Shown here piece by piece: positions 27,822-36,367 of a DNA stretch of 36,479 bases (the first letter of the stretch is position 1; each line of letters opens with the position of its first letter). Source of the stretch: an uncultured Clostridium sp. (GTDB taxonomy: Bacteria > Bacillota > Clostridia > TANB77 > CAG-508); NCBI GenBank assembly GCA_948472955.1, contig CAOKVW010000008.1, positions 1 to 36,479 on the forward strand. Direction: 5' to 3'. A program made the translations under genes and the position numbers. The notes below the pieces were generated by a model. That model had not been told where the DNA came from and ran no database searches. It was given only the letters and a program-made list of their open reading frames with translations.

Positions 27822-28946
27822 TTATAATTGAGCTTTCATAATTAAGGCATTTTTATCTTGATAATAATTTTTTCGTATGCCAATTTGTGTAAAGCCAAGA
27901 TTTTTATATAAATGGATGGCTGGGTAGTTTTCCTCCATGACTTCCAAAGTAATGGAAATACAATTTAATTCTCTTGATAAATCCATTAATTTTTTTAATA
28001 AGAGAGTACCAATTCCTTGATTTCGAAATGTCTTTTTTACCACAATGTTCATGATATCAGCTTCATCGACCATGACTTTGATGCCAGCAAAACCAACAAT
28101 TTCTTCATTCAATTTAGCAACTAAGTACTTTGAATTTTCTGTTTTTAGCTCGTTTCTTAATATGTCATAGTTCCAATAGTCATCAAAGTCAGAAACTAAA
28201 ATGTTAGCAATTTGATTCAAATGTTCTAATGTCATAGGGATTATTTTTATATCTTTTAAATTTTCTTCTAATTGTCGCTGTGCTTGTGGCTTTTTCAAAT
28301 AAAGAGGTAAGATATCTTCCGACTTTTTTTCTTTCTCTTTTGCCAAGCCAGCTAATCCTACATAATAAGAGTTTAAACTATTATTTTTAGAGGGGGCTAA
28401 TACACAATTTTCGAAGTTAGCAAGAATCAGTTCTTTGTATTTTTCAGACCCATCACCAACAAACGTAAGATTGATAGCATTAGAACTATTTTCTTGACAC
28501 AATTTTAAAGCATCTGTAATGGTTTGAGCGGTTGGAGAAATGATTTCTTCATAGTTATCATTTTTAAGTTGATATAGGGCAAAGTAACAATTATCATTTT
28601 TACAATCTATGATACTTGCAATCAAGCCTTCTTTTTTGATGGAATAAGCAAGAGCTTCCAAAGAGGTAATGCCAACACAAGGAATTCCTAGACTATCTTG
28701 GAAGGCTTTTGCGGTTGCGATTCCGATTCGAATCCCAGTAAAAGAACCAGGCCCCTTATCACAAGCCAGTAAATCAATATCTTGTAAGGATAAATTAGAT
28801 TGCTTAAAAGCTTGTTGTATCATAGGCATTAGATTTTCAGAATGAGTTCTTTCTGTATCTTGGTCTAATTGACAAATTAGATGGGTATCTTCTAAAATAG
28901 AAACACCACATATATTACTAGCTGTATCAATACTTAATATTTTCAA
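27822..28946 (-). CDS. tsaB: TsaB-RimI fusion: t6A synthesis protein joined to a GNAT acetyltransferase
   Basis: This is a 374-residue two-domain protein. Residues 1 to about 215 are TsaB, the non-catalytic ASKHA partner of TsaD in tRNA t6A37 synthesis, with ILSIDTASN at the start and GPGSFTGIRIG at residues 65-75. Residues about 228-374 are a RimI-type GNAT domain with the acetyl-CoA loop RNQGIGTLLL near residue 317 and the C-terminal motif HLYKNLGF. RimI acetylates the N-terminus of ribosomal protein S18. tsaB and rimI are usually adjacent separate genes, so this is a fusion of neighbours. It overlaps tsaE by 20 bases, which indicates translational coupling. tsaD is not in the window. Confidence 0.9.
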   Translation of the reverse strand: MKILSIDTASNICGVSILEDTHLICQLDQDTERTHSENLMPMIQQAFKQSNLSLQDIDLLACDKGPGSFTGIRIGIATAKAFQDSLGIPCVGITSLEALAYSIKKEGLIASIIDCKNDNCYFALYQLKNDNYEEIISPTAQTITDALKLCQENSSNAINLTFVGDGSEKYKELILANFENCVLAPSKNNSLNSYYVGLAGLAKEKEKKSEDILPLYLKKPQAQRQLEENLKDIKIIPMTLEHLNQIANILVSDFDDYWNYDILRNELKTENSKYLVAKLNEEIVGFAGIKVMVDEADIMNIVVKKTFRNQGIGTLLLKKLMDLSRELNCISITLEVMEENYPAIHLYKNLGFTQIGIRKNYYQDKNALIMKAQL

Positions 28947-29394
28947 AATAATCCTCCCATTTCTTTAAATTCGTATCTATTTTTAAAATTCTAATATTTT
29001 CATTGTTATCGTCTTTTGAAAATGTAATATGGAGATATTCTTTTGGTAAGGCGTCTTGGATTAATTCGCCCCATTCAATTAGGCAAATCCCATTTTCAAA
29101 ATATTCTTCTCCACCTATTTCGTAAAATTCAGAGGAGTCTTCTAAACGATAGACATCAAAATGATAAATTTTAGTTTTATTTTTTTCATATTCATTGACA
29201 ATGGTAAAAGTTGGACTCGATATTTCGTTTTCTAGTCCGAAATGGCTTAAAATACCTTCTACAAATTTTGTTTTACCAGAACCTAAATCGCCAGTTAAAA
29301 CAATAACATCATTTTTATCTAAAAGATTTGCTAATGACTTAGCAAAATTTTTGGTATCTTTTTCGTTTTCTGATTGGAAATGAAACTGTCTCAT
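28927..29394 (-). CDS. tsaE: t6A synthesis ATPase TsaE
   Basis: TsaE is the ATPase of the TsaBDE complex that makes threonylcarbamoyladenosine at position 37 of ANN-decoding tRNAs. The start at 29394 is preferred over an upstream in-frame ATG because it has AAGGAGAT eight bases upstream. The 155-residue product carries Walker A GDLGSGKT (35-42), followed by SSPTFTIVNEY and HFDVYRLED, and the conserved LIEWGE. Its end overlaps the start of tsaB-rimI. It is transcribed divergently from mreB across a 188-base region in which I see no clear promoter pair. Confidence 0.92.
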   Translation of the reverse strand: MRQFHFQSENEKDTKNFAKSLANLLDKNDVIVLTGDLGSGKTKFVEGILSHFGLENEISSPTFTIVNEYEKNKTKIYHFDVYRLEDSSEFYEIGGEEYFENGICLIEWGELIQDALPKEYLHITFSKDDNNENIRILKIDTNLKKWEDYFENIKY

Positions 29395-29582
29395 GATTAT
29401 CTCCTTATAACGTATAAAAAATATCATAAATTTTATGATAAAATACTTAAATCATATACAACATATTATAATATAAAAAATCAAAAAATTCAATCAAAAG
29501 CCTTGATAAATTATAAAGATTGTAATATAATTGTAATAAATTTGTAATAAAAAAGAAATGTAGACAAGAAGGGAAGATAGAA

Positions 29583-30593
29583 ATGTTTAAATTTGGATTG
29601 GGACAAGATATCGGAATCGATTTAGGGACAGCAACGGTAATTGCTTATGTGAAAGGAAAAGGGATTGTATTAAGAGAACCATCTGTTGTGGCAGTAGATA
29701 ATAACACAGGAGAGGTATTAGCAGTTGGACAAGAAGCAAGAAGAATGCTAGGAAGAACACCTGGAAACATTGTAGCAACTAGACCTTTAAGGGATGGTGT
29801 TATATCAGATTATACAGTAACAGAAAAAATGTTAAAACATTTCATTAATAAGGTATGTGGGAAATTCATTTTTGCACCAAGAATTATGATTTGTATCCCT
29901 TCACAAGTAACAGAAGTAGAAAAAAAAGCAGTAATTGATGCAGCTTCCCAAGCAGGTGCTAGAAAAGTATATTTAATTGAGGAACCGATTGCAGCTGCCA
30001 TTGGAGCAGGAATTGATATATCGAAACCATGTGGAAATATGGTAGTTGATATTGGAGGAGGAACGACTGATATTGCGGTTATATCTTTAGGAGGTTCTGT
30101 TGTCAGCACATCTTTGAAAACAGCAGGAGACAAGTTTGATGAATATATTGTGAAATATATTAAGAAAAAACATAATATTATGATAGGTGAGAGAACAGCA
30201 GAAGATTTAAAAGTAAATATTGGCTGTGTATTTCCTAAAATACAAGATACAGAAATGGATATTCGAGGAAGAGATTTAGTAACAGGACTTCCAAAAACAA
30301 TTACCGTTTATTCGAGTGAAATGTTGGAAGCTTTAACAGAACCAGCTATGATGATAGTCGATAGTGTTCATTCTGTGTTAGAAAAGACACCACCCGAATT
30401 GGCTGCTGATATTAGTGATAAAGGAATTTATATGACAGGTGGAGGTTGTTTAGTAGACGGATTAGATAAACTTTTACAAGAGAAAACAGGAATTAATGTT
30501 ATGATTGCACAAGATACGGTTTCTTGTGTGGCATTAGGAACTGGAAAAGCTTTGGATAACTTAGATGCCTTAGAAGGAAAAGTGAGAAAATAA
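29583..30593 (+). CDS. mreB: Rod-shape protein MreB
   Basis: This is a 336-residue bacterial actin that forms membrane-associated filaments and directs lateral wall synthesis. The phosphate-1 loop GIDLGTATVIAYVKGKG, the phosphate-2 loop VDIGGGTTDIAVIS, IEEPIAAAIGAG and the adenosine motif MTGGGCLVDGLD are all clear. The length is normal for MreB/Mbl. GAAGGGAAG lies before the ATG. It stands alone here, not followed by mreC/mreD, so it could be the Mbl or MreBH paralogue. A terminator follows. Expression of a rod-shape protein fits with the muramidase-rich envelope region. Confidence 0.93.
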   Translation: MFKFGLGQDIGIDLGTATVIAYVKGKGIVLREPSVVAVDNNTGEVLAVGQEARRMLGRTPGNIVATRPLRDGVISDYTVTEKMLKHFINKVCGKFIFAPRIMICIPSQVTEVEKKAVIDAASQAGARKVYLIEEPIAAAIGAGIDISKPCGNMVVDIGGGTTDIAVISLGGSVVSTSLKTAGDKFDEYIVKYIKKKHNIMIGERTAEDLKVNIGCVFPKIQDTEMDIRGRDLVTGLPKTITVYSSEMLEALTEPAMMIVDSVHSVLEKTPPELAADISDKGIYMTGGGCLVDGLDKLLQEKTGINVMIAQDTVSCVALGTGKALDNLDALEGKVRK

Positions 30594-30597
30594 ATTT

Positions 30598-30636
30598 AAT
30601 GTCGCTAGGGAAACATTGTTCTTAGCGACATTTTGT
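30598..30636 (+). terminator. Terminator after mreB
   Basis: AATGTCGCTA (30598-30607) pairs with TAGCGACATT (30623-30632) around a 15-base loop, with TTT following. Confidence 0.65.
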
Positions 30637-30659
30637 CATGATAGGAAAGGAAAATAAAA

Positions 30660-31983
30660 ATGAAAAAAGTAGCATTTATCACATTAGGATGTAAAGTGAA
30701 CCAATACGAGACCAACGCTATGAGACAGCAATTTATGAAAAAAGGTTATGAAATACTGGAGCCTACCAACCAAGCAGATATTTATATTGTAAATACCTGT
30801 ACAGTGACCAATATGTCGGATAGAAAATCAAGACAGATGTTAAGAAGAGTGAAAGAATTAAATTCGGAAGCGATTGTAGTCGCATGTGGATGTTATGTAC
30901 AAGTAGCGAAAGAAGAAGTAGAAAAAATAAAAGAGATTGATTTAGTTTTAGGGAATAACGAAAAAAAGGAAATAGTAGACATCATAGAAAAATACGTACA
31001 AAAGAATCGAAAATATACGCAAGTACAAGATGTTATGCATCAAAAAGAATACATAGAATTAGGTAAAATTACAGATACAGAAAAAACAAGAGCCGTGATT
31101 AAAGTACAAGATGGATGTGATAGATTTTGTTCTTATTGTATTATTCCCTATGCAAGGGGAAGAGTCAGAAGTAGAAAACCAGAAAATGTAATAGCAGAAA
31201 TAGAAAAGATAGCACAAAAGGGAATCCAAGAAGTGGTAATAACAGGAATTCACATCGCTTCTTACGGAAAGGATTTTAAAGAAGAATATAGACTGATTGA
31301 TTTATTAGAAGAAATCAATCAAATAAAGGGAATACAGAGAGTTCGATTAGGTTCGATGGAACCACTTTTGATAACAGAAGAATTTTTAGATAGATTATCC
31401 AAATTAGAAAAAATGTGCCATCATTTTCATTTGTCTTTACAAAGTGGATGTGATGAAACATTAAAAAGAATGAATCGAAGATATACCATTCAGGAGTTTC
31501 AAGAGATGGTAGCAAGACTTAGAAAAGTATATGAAGATGTCATTTTAACAACTGATATTATTGTTGGATTTCCGCGGAGAGAGTCAAGAGGAATTTGAAA
31601 AAACCTATCAATTTTTACGAGAAATAAAATTTTATAAAATGCATGTATTTAAATATTCTCCAAGAAAAGGAACAAAAGCGGCACAAATGAAGGGACAAAT
31701 AGATGGAAAAATAAAAGAAGAAAGAAGCAAAAAACTAATCGCATTATCCAATCAGTATCAAAAAGAATATCATGAAAAATATGTGGGAAAAGAAGTTGAA
31801 ATATTGTTGGAAGAAGAAAAAAATGGATATTATCAAGGACATACCAAAAACTACATTTTAGCATTAGTAAAAAGTCAAAAAAATCTAGAAAATAAAATGA
31901 TAAGAGGGAAATGTATAGAGGCGAGTATGGATTCTATTTTTTTGGAAACATCACAATGTAATACAAATGTAACAAATACGTAA
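30660..31983 (+). CDS. mtaB: tRNA t6A37 methylthiotransferase MtaB; +1 frameshift at CGG
   Basis: This radical-SAM methylthiotransferase converts t6A37 to ms2t6A in tRNA-Lys. Residues 1-130 are the MTTase domain with TLGCKVNQYETNAM, NTCTVTN and ACGCY, whose cysteines bind the auxiliary cluster. The radical-SAM motif CDRFCSYCIIPYARG follows. At CGG 31575-31577 the frame breaks and reaches TGA at 31596. Skipping C31575 gives IVGFP-GESQEEFE, the expected family motif (VGFPGET), and restores 440 residues with a C-terminal TRAM domain. It acts on the same modified base that TsaB and TsaE help to make, a functional link to its neighbours. GGAAAGGAAAAT precedes the ATG. Confidence 0.92.
31575..31578 (+). 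other. CGG recoding site 4 (CGGA) in mtaB
   Basis: CCG-CGG in frame with TGA seven codons on. Dropping C31575 gives CCG-GGA-GAG-AGT (Pro-Gly-Glu-Ser). The glycine is conserved in methylthiotransferases. Confidence 0.86.
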
Positions 31984-32015
31984 CAAATATTTAATATTAA
32001 ATTTTATCAAATTAA

Positions 32016-32044
32016 TTGCTTAATTAGAAATTATATAGTATTAT
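32016..32044 (+). promoter_or_regulatory. Predicted promoter of the 106-residue protein gene
   Basis: TTGCTT (32016-32021) and TATTAT (32039-32044) are separated by 17 bases. AAAGGAGG follows at 32071 and the ATG at 32087. Confidence 0.5.
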
Positions 32045-32086
32045 AAGAATAATAATTTTGTATAGATTACAAAGGAGGAAAAGCAG

Positions 32087-32407
32087 ATGGCAGATTTAGG
32101 AGAAGTAAACAAAGTATCAGGTGTTTTTGGAGGAGTTGAATTAGAAGGTTTTCAAAAGGAAGAACAACAAATTCCAGAAAATGCAGGAACCATCAGACAA
32201 GCAGGAACAGATTTACCAATGAAGGTAGGTTTTTGGAGCAAATTTAAGTCATTCTGGTTACAAGATATAAAATGGAATCAAGAAGTGAAAATTGAATTAA
32301 CAGAAGGTCAACAAAAGCTAGAAAATGAAATAAATGATTTTTTACATCAAGATATTACATGGGGCAAAGTACGTGATTTTTTCTTACAAGACATTTCTTT
32401 TAAGTAA
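32087..32407 (+). CDS. Small soluble protein with repeated LQDI motifs, unknown function
   Basis: This is a 106-residue hydrophilic protein without signal or membrane segments. Its second half contains two related blocks, FWLQDIKWNQEV (about residues 60-71) and FFLQDISFK (98-106), with an LHQDITWGKV segment just before the second. Short W/F-x-LQDI units therefore recur three times. It has its own promoter, a strong AAAGGAGG ribosome site and its own terminator, so it is a deliberate monocistronic gene. I do not recognise the family. The repeated aromatic-LQDI pattern suggests a protein-binding peptide array, which is speculative. Confidence 0.65.
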   Translation: MADLGEVNKVSGVFGGVELEGFQKEEQQIPENAGTIRQAGTDLPMKVGFWSKFKSFWLQDIKWNQEVKIELTEGQQKLENEINDFLHQDITWGKVRDFFLQDISFK

Positions 32408-32434
32408 AAATTGTAAATTTTTAGTAAATTAATG

Positions 32435-32477
32435 AAAAAGTATAGCAAAGTGAATAGAATTGTGCTATACTTTTTTT
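32435..32477 (+). terminator. Terminator before radA
   Basis: AAAAAGTATAGCA (32435-32447) pairs with TGCTATACTTTTT (32463-32475) around a 15-base loop, followed by further T. Confidence 0.75.
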
Positions 32478-32500
32478 GGTTCAAATAGAGAAAAATAAAA

Positions 32501-32543
32501 GGAGGGAAGGGAGATGTAACCAAAAGGAAACATCCCCAATAAC
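32501..32543 (+). promoter_or_regulatory. radA leader with strong ribosome site and an ATG-TAA minimal ORF
   Basis: GGAGGGAAGGGAG (32501-32513) is followed immediately by ATG-TAA (32514-32519), a start directly followed by a stop. The annotated radA ATG lies 25 bases further, with only AAAAGG (32522-32527) near it. GGGAGATGT can partly pair with ACATCCCC, so a small hairpin could mask or present these sites. Confidence 0.4.
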
Positions 32544-33906
32544 ATGGCAAAAAGTAAAACCATTTTTGTTTGTAATGAATGTGGAAATGAATCTAGTAAA
32601 TGGCTTGGAAAATGTCCAGCTTGTAATAGTTGGAATAGTTTTTTTGAGCAGAAAATCGTAGAAAGTAAAAATAGTAGTTTAAAACAAAAAGATATAAAAA
32701 GCAATATACCACAAAAATTAAATTCCTATGAAGCAAAAGAAGCGATAAGAAATTCCACAGGATTTGGAGAACTAGATAGTGTTTTAGGTGGCGGTTTAGT
32801 AAAAGGCTCACTTGTTTTGTTGCGGAGGAGAGCCAGGCATTGGTAAATCTACTTTAATTCTTCAAATTTGTGATAAAGTAAAAGGAGAAGGAAAGGTTTT
32901 ATATGTTTCTGGAGAAGAATCAGCAGAACAAATAAAAATGAGAGCAGACCGATTAAATATTAAGAATGAGGATATCCTATTTTTAGGAGAAACAGATATT
33001 GATATTGTAAATCAAGCGATTATTGATATGAATCCTAAATTAGTGATTATTGATTCTATTCAAACGATGTATTCAGAGGAATTATCAGCCGCTGCTGGAA
33101 GCGTGAGTCAAGTAAGAGAAATTACTTCTCAAGTAATGAGAGTTTGTAAATCGAGAGCAATTACTACCATTATTATTGGACATGTTACCAAAGAAGGAAA
33201 TATTGCAGGTCCAAGAGTATTAGAGCATATGGTAGATACGGTGTTATATTTAGAAGGAGAAAGATATTTTTCGTATCGCATTTTAAGAGGCGTTAAAAAT
33301 AGATTTGGCTCAACCAATGAAATTGGTATGTTTGAGATGAGAGAAGAGGGAATGTGTGAAATCACCAATCCATCTGAAATACTGATTTCAGAGCGAGAGG
33401 ATAATCCATCTGGTTCCTGTATTGTTTCTAGTATGGAGGGGACAAGACCAATTTTAGTGGAGTTACAAGCCTTGACATCACAGACCATTTATGGGTATCC
33501 TAAGAGAACTGCGAATGGGATTGATTTTAACCGATTAGCACTATTGATTGCAGTATTGGAAAAAAAGGCAGGTCTAATGCTTGGTACACAAGATGTTTAT
33601 TTGAATGTAGCGGGAGGATTAAAAATTAGTGAGCCTTCGATTGATTTAGGAATTATTATAGCAACAGCTTCTAGTTTTAAAAATATACCAATTCCAAAGG
33701 ATATGGTAATCATAGGAGAGGTTGGATTAACAGGAGAAGTTAGGAGAATTAATTTAATAGAAAAGAGATTAAAAGAAGCGGAAAGATTAGGTTTTAAATC
33801 TTGCATGATTCCAGAAAGTAATAAAAAAGACTTGAAAGATAACTATAAATTAGTTATAATAGGCGTTAGAAATGTAAAGGAAGCAATGAAAAAAGTATTA
33901 GGATAA
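32544..33906 (+). CDS. radA: DNA repair protein RadA; +1 frameshift at CGG
   Basis: RadA (Sms) is a RecA-like, DnaB-like helicase that processes recombination intermediates. The N-terminal zinc finger CNECGNESSKWLGKCPAC is intact. At codon 94 the frame meets CGG (32823-32825) and stops at TAA 32844. Skipping C32823 gives LVLL-GGEPGIGKST, the Walker A loop itself, and restores a 453-residue protein with ILFLGETD, the KNRFG motif (about 33295) and the Lon-like C-terminal domain (DVYLNVAGGLKISEPSIDLG). The break falls in the nucleotide-binding loop, so an undecoded product would be useless. disA follows two bases after its stop, the standard Firmicutes radA-disA pair. Confidence 0.93.
32823..32826 (+). 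other. CGG recoding site 5 (CGGA) in radA
   Basis: TTG-CGG in frame with TAA seven codons on. Dropping C32823 gives TTG-GGA-GGA-GAG (Leu-Gly-Gly-Glu). The glycine pair is conserved just before the Walker A loop. Confidence 0.88.
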
Positions 33907-33938
33907 AATTGCTAGTCATAAGAGAAGGGAGAGTAATT

Positions 33939-35006
33939 TTGAGAAAAGGAAAAGAAGATAATATTACAGAGATTCTAAAATTAATTGCTCCAGGTACACC
34001 GATTAGAGATGGATTAGAAAATATATTAAGGGCAAAAACAGGAGCCTTGTTATTAATAACAGACAATAGTGAAGTTTTAAAAGAGGTTGTAGATGGAGGA
34101 TTTACCATTAATGAAGAATATTCTTCCGCTAAATTATATGAGTTAGCCAAAATGGATGGTGCGATTGTATTAAGTGGTGATTTAAGGAGGATTTTATATG
34201 CGAATGCTCAATTAATACCAGCACGAGAAATACTGACATTAGAAACAGGAACAAGACATAGAACAGCAGAAAGAACAGCAAAGCAAACAGGAGAATTAGT
34301 CATTAGTATATCACAAAGAAGAAGCATCATAACCGTATTTAAAGGTGATGATAGATATATATTAGAAGATACGGATGTTGTATTAAACAAAGCAAACCAA
34401 GCAATACAGACCTTAGAAAAATATAAAAAGGTATTTGATAATAAACTGAATTTATTAAATGAATATGAATTCAATGATATTGTAACACTAGAAAATGTGT
34501 TAGTAGCCATTCAAAGAGCAGAAATGGTAATGAGAATTGTAGAAGAGATACAACGACAAATTTATGAGTTAGGTGATGATGGAAGATTAGTAAGAATGCA
34601 ATTAGAGGAATTAATTGGAGGCTTAGAAAAAGAAGAATTGCTTATCATAAAAGATTATATGGTAGCCACTAAGAAGAAATCAACACCAGAGAAAATACTA
34701 GAGAAATTGGAATTGCTAGAATACGAAGAATTAGCAAATGAAAATACCATAGCCAAATTATTAGGATATGAAAATTTTGATAATTACGATGAGGTTGGTG
34801 TATACACAAAAGGATATCGTATTTTAAATAAAATACCAAGAATGCCATCTAGTATTGTAGAAAATTTGATTGATACTTTTAAATCATTCCAACACATATT
34901 AGCAGCCAATATAGAGAGTTTAGATGATGTAGAGGGAATTGGTGAAGTAAGGGCAAGAGCGATTCAGCAATCTTTAAAAAGAATGCAAGACCAATTTGTA
35001 TTTTAA
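33939..35006 (+). CDS. disA: Diadenylate cyclase DisA
   Basis: DisA makes the second messenger c-di-AMP from two ATP and scans DNA for recombination intermediates. TTG 33939 is preferred as the start because AGAAGGGAGAG lies eight bases upstream. A farther TTG at 33909 would add ten residues. The 355-residue product has the DAC domain with MDGAIVLSGD and RHRTAERTAKQTG, which form the active site, then a helical spine and a C-terminal helix-hairpin-helix DNA-binding region (ESLDDVEGIGEVRARAIQ). It is coupled to radA. In Bacillus RadA inhibits DisA, so recoding in radA could influence c-di-AMP levels. That is inference. Confidence 0.93.
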   Translation: MRKGKEDNITEILKLIAPGTPIRDGLENILRAKTGALLLITDNSEVLKEVVDGGFTINEEYSSAKLYELAKMDGAIVLSGDLRRILYANAQLIPAREILTLETGTRHRTAERTAKQTGELVISISQRRSIITVFKGDDRYILEDTDVVLNKANQAIQTLEKYKKVFDNKLNLLNEYEFNDIVTLENVLVAIQRAEMVMRIVEEIQRQIYELGDDGRLVRMQLEELIGGLEKEELLIIKDYMVATKKKSTPEKILEKLELLEYEELANENTIAKLLGYENFDNYDEVGVYTKGYRILNKIPRMPSSIVENLIDTFKSFQHILAANIESLDDVEGIGEVRARAIQQSLKRMQDQFVF

Positions 35007-35079
35007 GGAAGTAGCTGTTAGTGAGAAAAATGTTACAGAGAACCTATGTAACCGAATAAATAAAAAGGAGAAATGAAAA

Positions 35080-35868
35080 ATGAAAACAAAAAATATAATA
35101 TGGATAATTGCTTTAATTTTGGTAATAGTATTAATAGCAACTTTAGGATATGGTTATTATAAAAAAGCTACTATGGAGGTAAAAAATCCAATAGCAACGA
35201 TGGAAGTGGAGAATTTTGGAACCATAAAAATGGAATTATATCCAGAATTGGCACCACAGACAGTAGCCAATTTTGTTACACTTGCTAATAGAGGATTTTA
35301 TGACGGATTAACATTTCATAGAATTGTAAAAGATTTTATGATACAAGGTGGAGATAAAGAAGGAACAGGACAAGGCTCAGCAACAACAGCTGACTTAAAA
35401 GATGATGGTAATGAAACGAAATATTCGATAAAAGGTGAATTTATTGATAATAAAGTAGAAAATAATAAATTAAAATTTGAAGAAGGTGTATTAGGAATGG
35501 CGAGAAGCGATTATACATCTTATTCCCCATCTTTAACAGAAGAGTCTTATAATTCAGGAAGTTCACAATTTTTTATTATGACTAAGGAAAATAGTTCGTT
35601 AAATGGACACTATACGTCATTTGGTAAGGTAATAGAAGGATTAGATATTGTTCACAAAATAGAGGAAGTTGAAGTAAAGGCAGCGGATAACGCACAAGAA
35701 AGTGGAAATACAGAGGTTAGTACACCAGTGAATCCTCCAAAAATCACATCTATTAAAGTAGATACGTATGGAGTAGATTATGGATTACCAGATATATTAG
35801 AGCCTTTTGATTATACGTCATGGATGTATAAACAGTATGGAATTGACCCAAGTGCATTGGCACAATAA
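35080..35868 (+). CDS. Membrane-anchored cyclophilin-type peptidyl-prolyl isomerase
   Basis: This is a 262-residue protein with an N-terminal signal anchor (IIWIIALILVIVLIATLGYG) and an extracytoplasmic cyclophilin domain at about residues 40-225. The family core is clear: PQTVANFVTLANRGFYDGLTFHRI, DFMIQGGD, SGSSQFFIM and HYTSFGKVIEG. These enzymes speed cis-trans isomerisation of X-Pro bonds and would act on exported proteins, such as the large secreted hydrolases of this window. The C-terminal 35 residues (DYGLPDILEPFDYTSWMYK) are an extension outside the core. AAAAAGGAGAAATG lies before the ATG at 35080. Confidence 0.92.
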   Translation: MKTKNIIWIIALILVIVLIATLGYGYYKKATMEVKNPIATMEVENFGTIKMELYPELAPQTVANFVTLANRGFYDGLTFHRIVKDFMIQGGDKEGTGQGSATTADLKDDGNETKYSIKGEFIDNKVENNKLKFEEGVLGMARSDYTSYSPSLTEESYNSGSSQFFIMTKENSSLNGHYTSFGKVIEGLDIVHKIEEVEVKAADNAQESGNTEVSTPVNPPKITSIKVDTYGVDYGLPDILEPFDYTSWMYKQYGIDPSALAQ

Positions 35869-35872
35869 TAAA

Positions 35873-35891
35873 ATCTAAAAGTTTTTTAGAT
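35873..35891. other. Small hairpin after the cyclophilin gene
   Basis: ATCTAAAA pairs with TTTTAGAT around GTT. No T-run follows, so the termination strength is uncertain. Confidence 0.35.
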
Positions 35892-35898
35892 AAAATAG

Positions 35899-35928
35899 TT
35901 GACAAATGGGGTAAAGATAGAGTAAAAT
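35899..35928 (+). promoter_or_regulatory. Predicted promoter of the tRNA-His gene
   Basis: TTGACA (35899-35904) and TAAAAT (35923-35928) are separated by 18 bases, about 36 bases before the tRNA. Confidence 0.55.
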
Positions 35929-35963
35929 ATTATATGTGCTCATGTGAGGTGCACGTGAACGAT

Positions 35964-36041
35964 GGTGGATGTAGCGTAGTTGGTTAACGCGCCAGTTTGT
36001 GGCACTGGAGACCGTGGGTTCGAGTCCCATCTTCCACCCCA
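35964..36041 (+). tRNA. tRNA-His (GTG)
   Basis: The cloverleaf includes the extra G-1 (35964) typical of tRNA-His, an anticodon stem CCAGT/ACTGG with anticodon GTG at 35999-36001, the T-loop GTTCGAGTC, discriminator C and an encoded CCA end (36039-36041). One U-U mismatch occurs in the acceptor stem. Confidence 0.93.
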
Positions 36042-36045
36042 TTTA

Positions 36046-36071
36046 TTTAATATATTGGGCTGTAGCCAAGC
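36046..36071 (+). repeat. Copy of the tRNA-Gln 5' end and its upstream bases
   Basis: These 26 bases are identical to 36165-36190, which comprise ten bases upstream of the tRNA-Gln gene plus its first 16 bases. After 36071 the similarity ends, so this is a tRNA fragment rather than a gene. Confidence 0.85.
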
Positions 36072-36164
36072 TGCTGAGGCTGTTCGAGCAAAGCGAGTTA
36101 CAGCATCAGTATGCAGGGAGCGATAGCGAGTCGCTGGTAAGGAAACTTATTCGTGACGATAAAT
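36072..36164. other. Unexplained G+C-richer segment between the tRNA-Gln 5' copies
   Basis: It contains several short inverted repeats, for example AGCGA...TCGCT around 36119-36135, and is richer in G+C than the surroundings. No gene is visible. Open frames on the minus strand here are reverse translations of tRNA sequence. Confidence 0.5.
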
Positions 36165-36174
36165 TTTAATATAT

Positions 36175-36249
36175 TGGGCTGTAGCCAAGCGGTAAGGCAC
36201 CAGACTTTGACTCTGGCATGCGCTAGTTCGAATCTAGCCAGCCCAGCCA
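36175..36249 (+). tRNA. tRNA-Gln (TTG)
   Basis: The acceptor stem TGGGCTG/CAGCCCA, anticodon stem CCAGA/TCTGG with loop CTTTGAC (anticodon TTG), T-arm CTAG-TTCGAAT-CTAG and encoded CCA end are all present in 75 bases. It is intact between the two flanking partial copies of itself. Confidence 0.93.
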
Positions 36250-36254
36250 AAAAG

Positions 36255-36289
36255 AAAGACGATAGTGAAACTATCGTTTTTCTTTTTGG
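36255..36289 (+). terminator. Terminator after tRNA-Gln
   Basis: AAAGACGATAG pairs with CTATCGTTTTT around TGAAA and is followed by a T-rich tract. Confidence 0.75.
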
Positions 36290-36367
36290 AAGAACTGACA
36301 AGTAAGTACAAATAGTGAGCCGAAGGTACGCGGCGTCGTGAGCGAAGCGAGGGAGTCCCTTTAGGGA

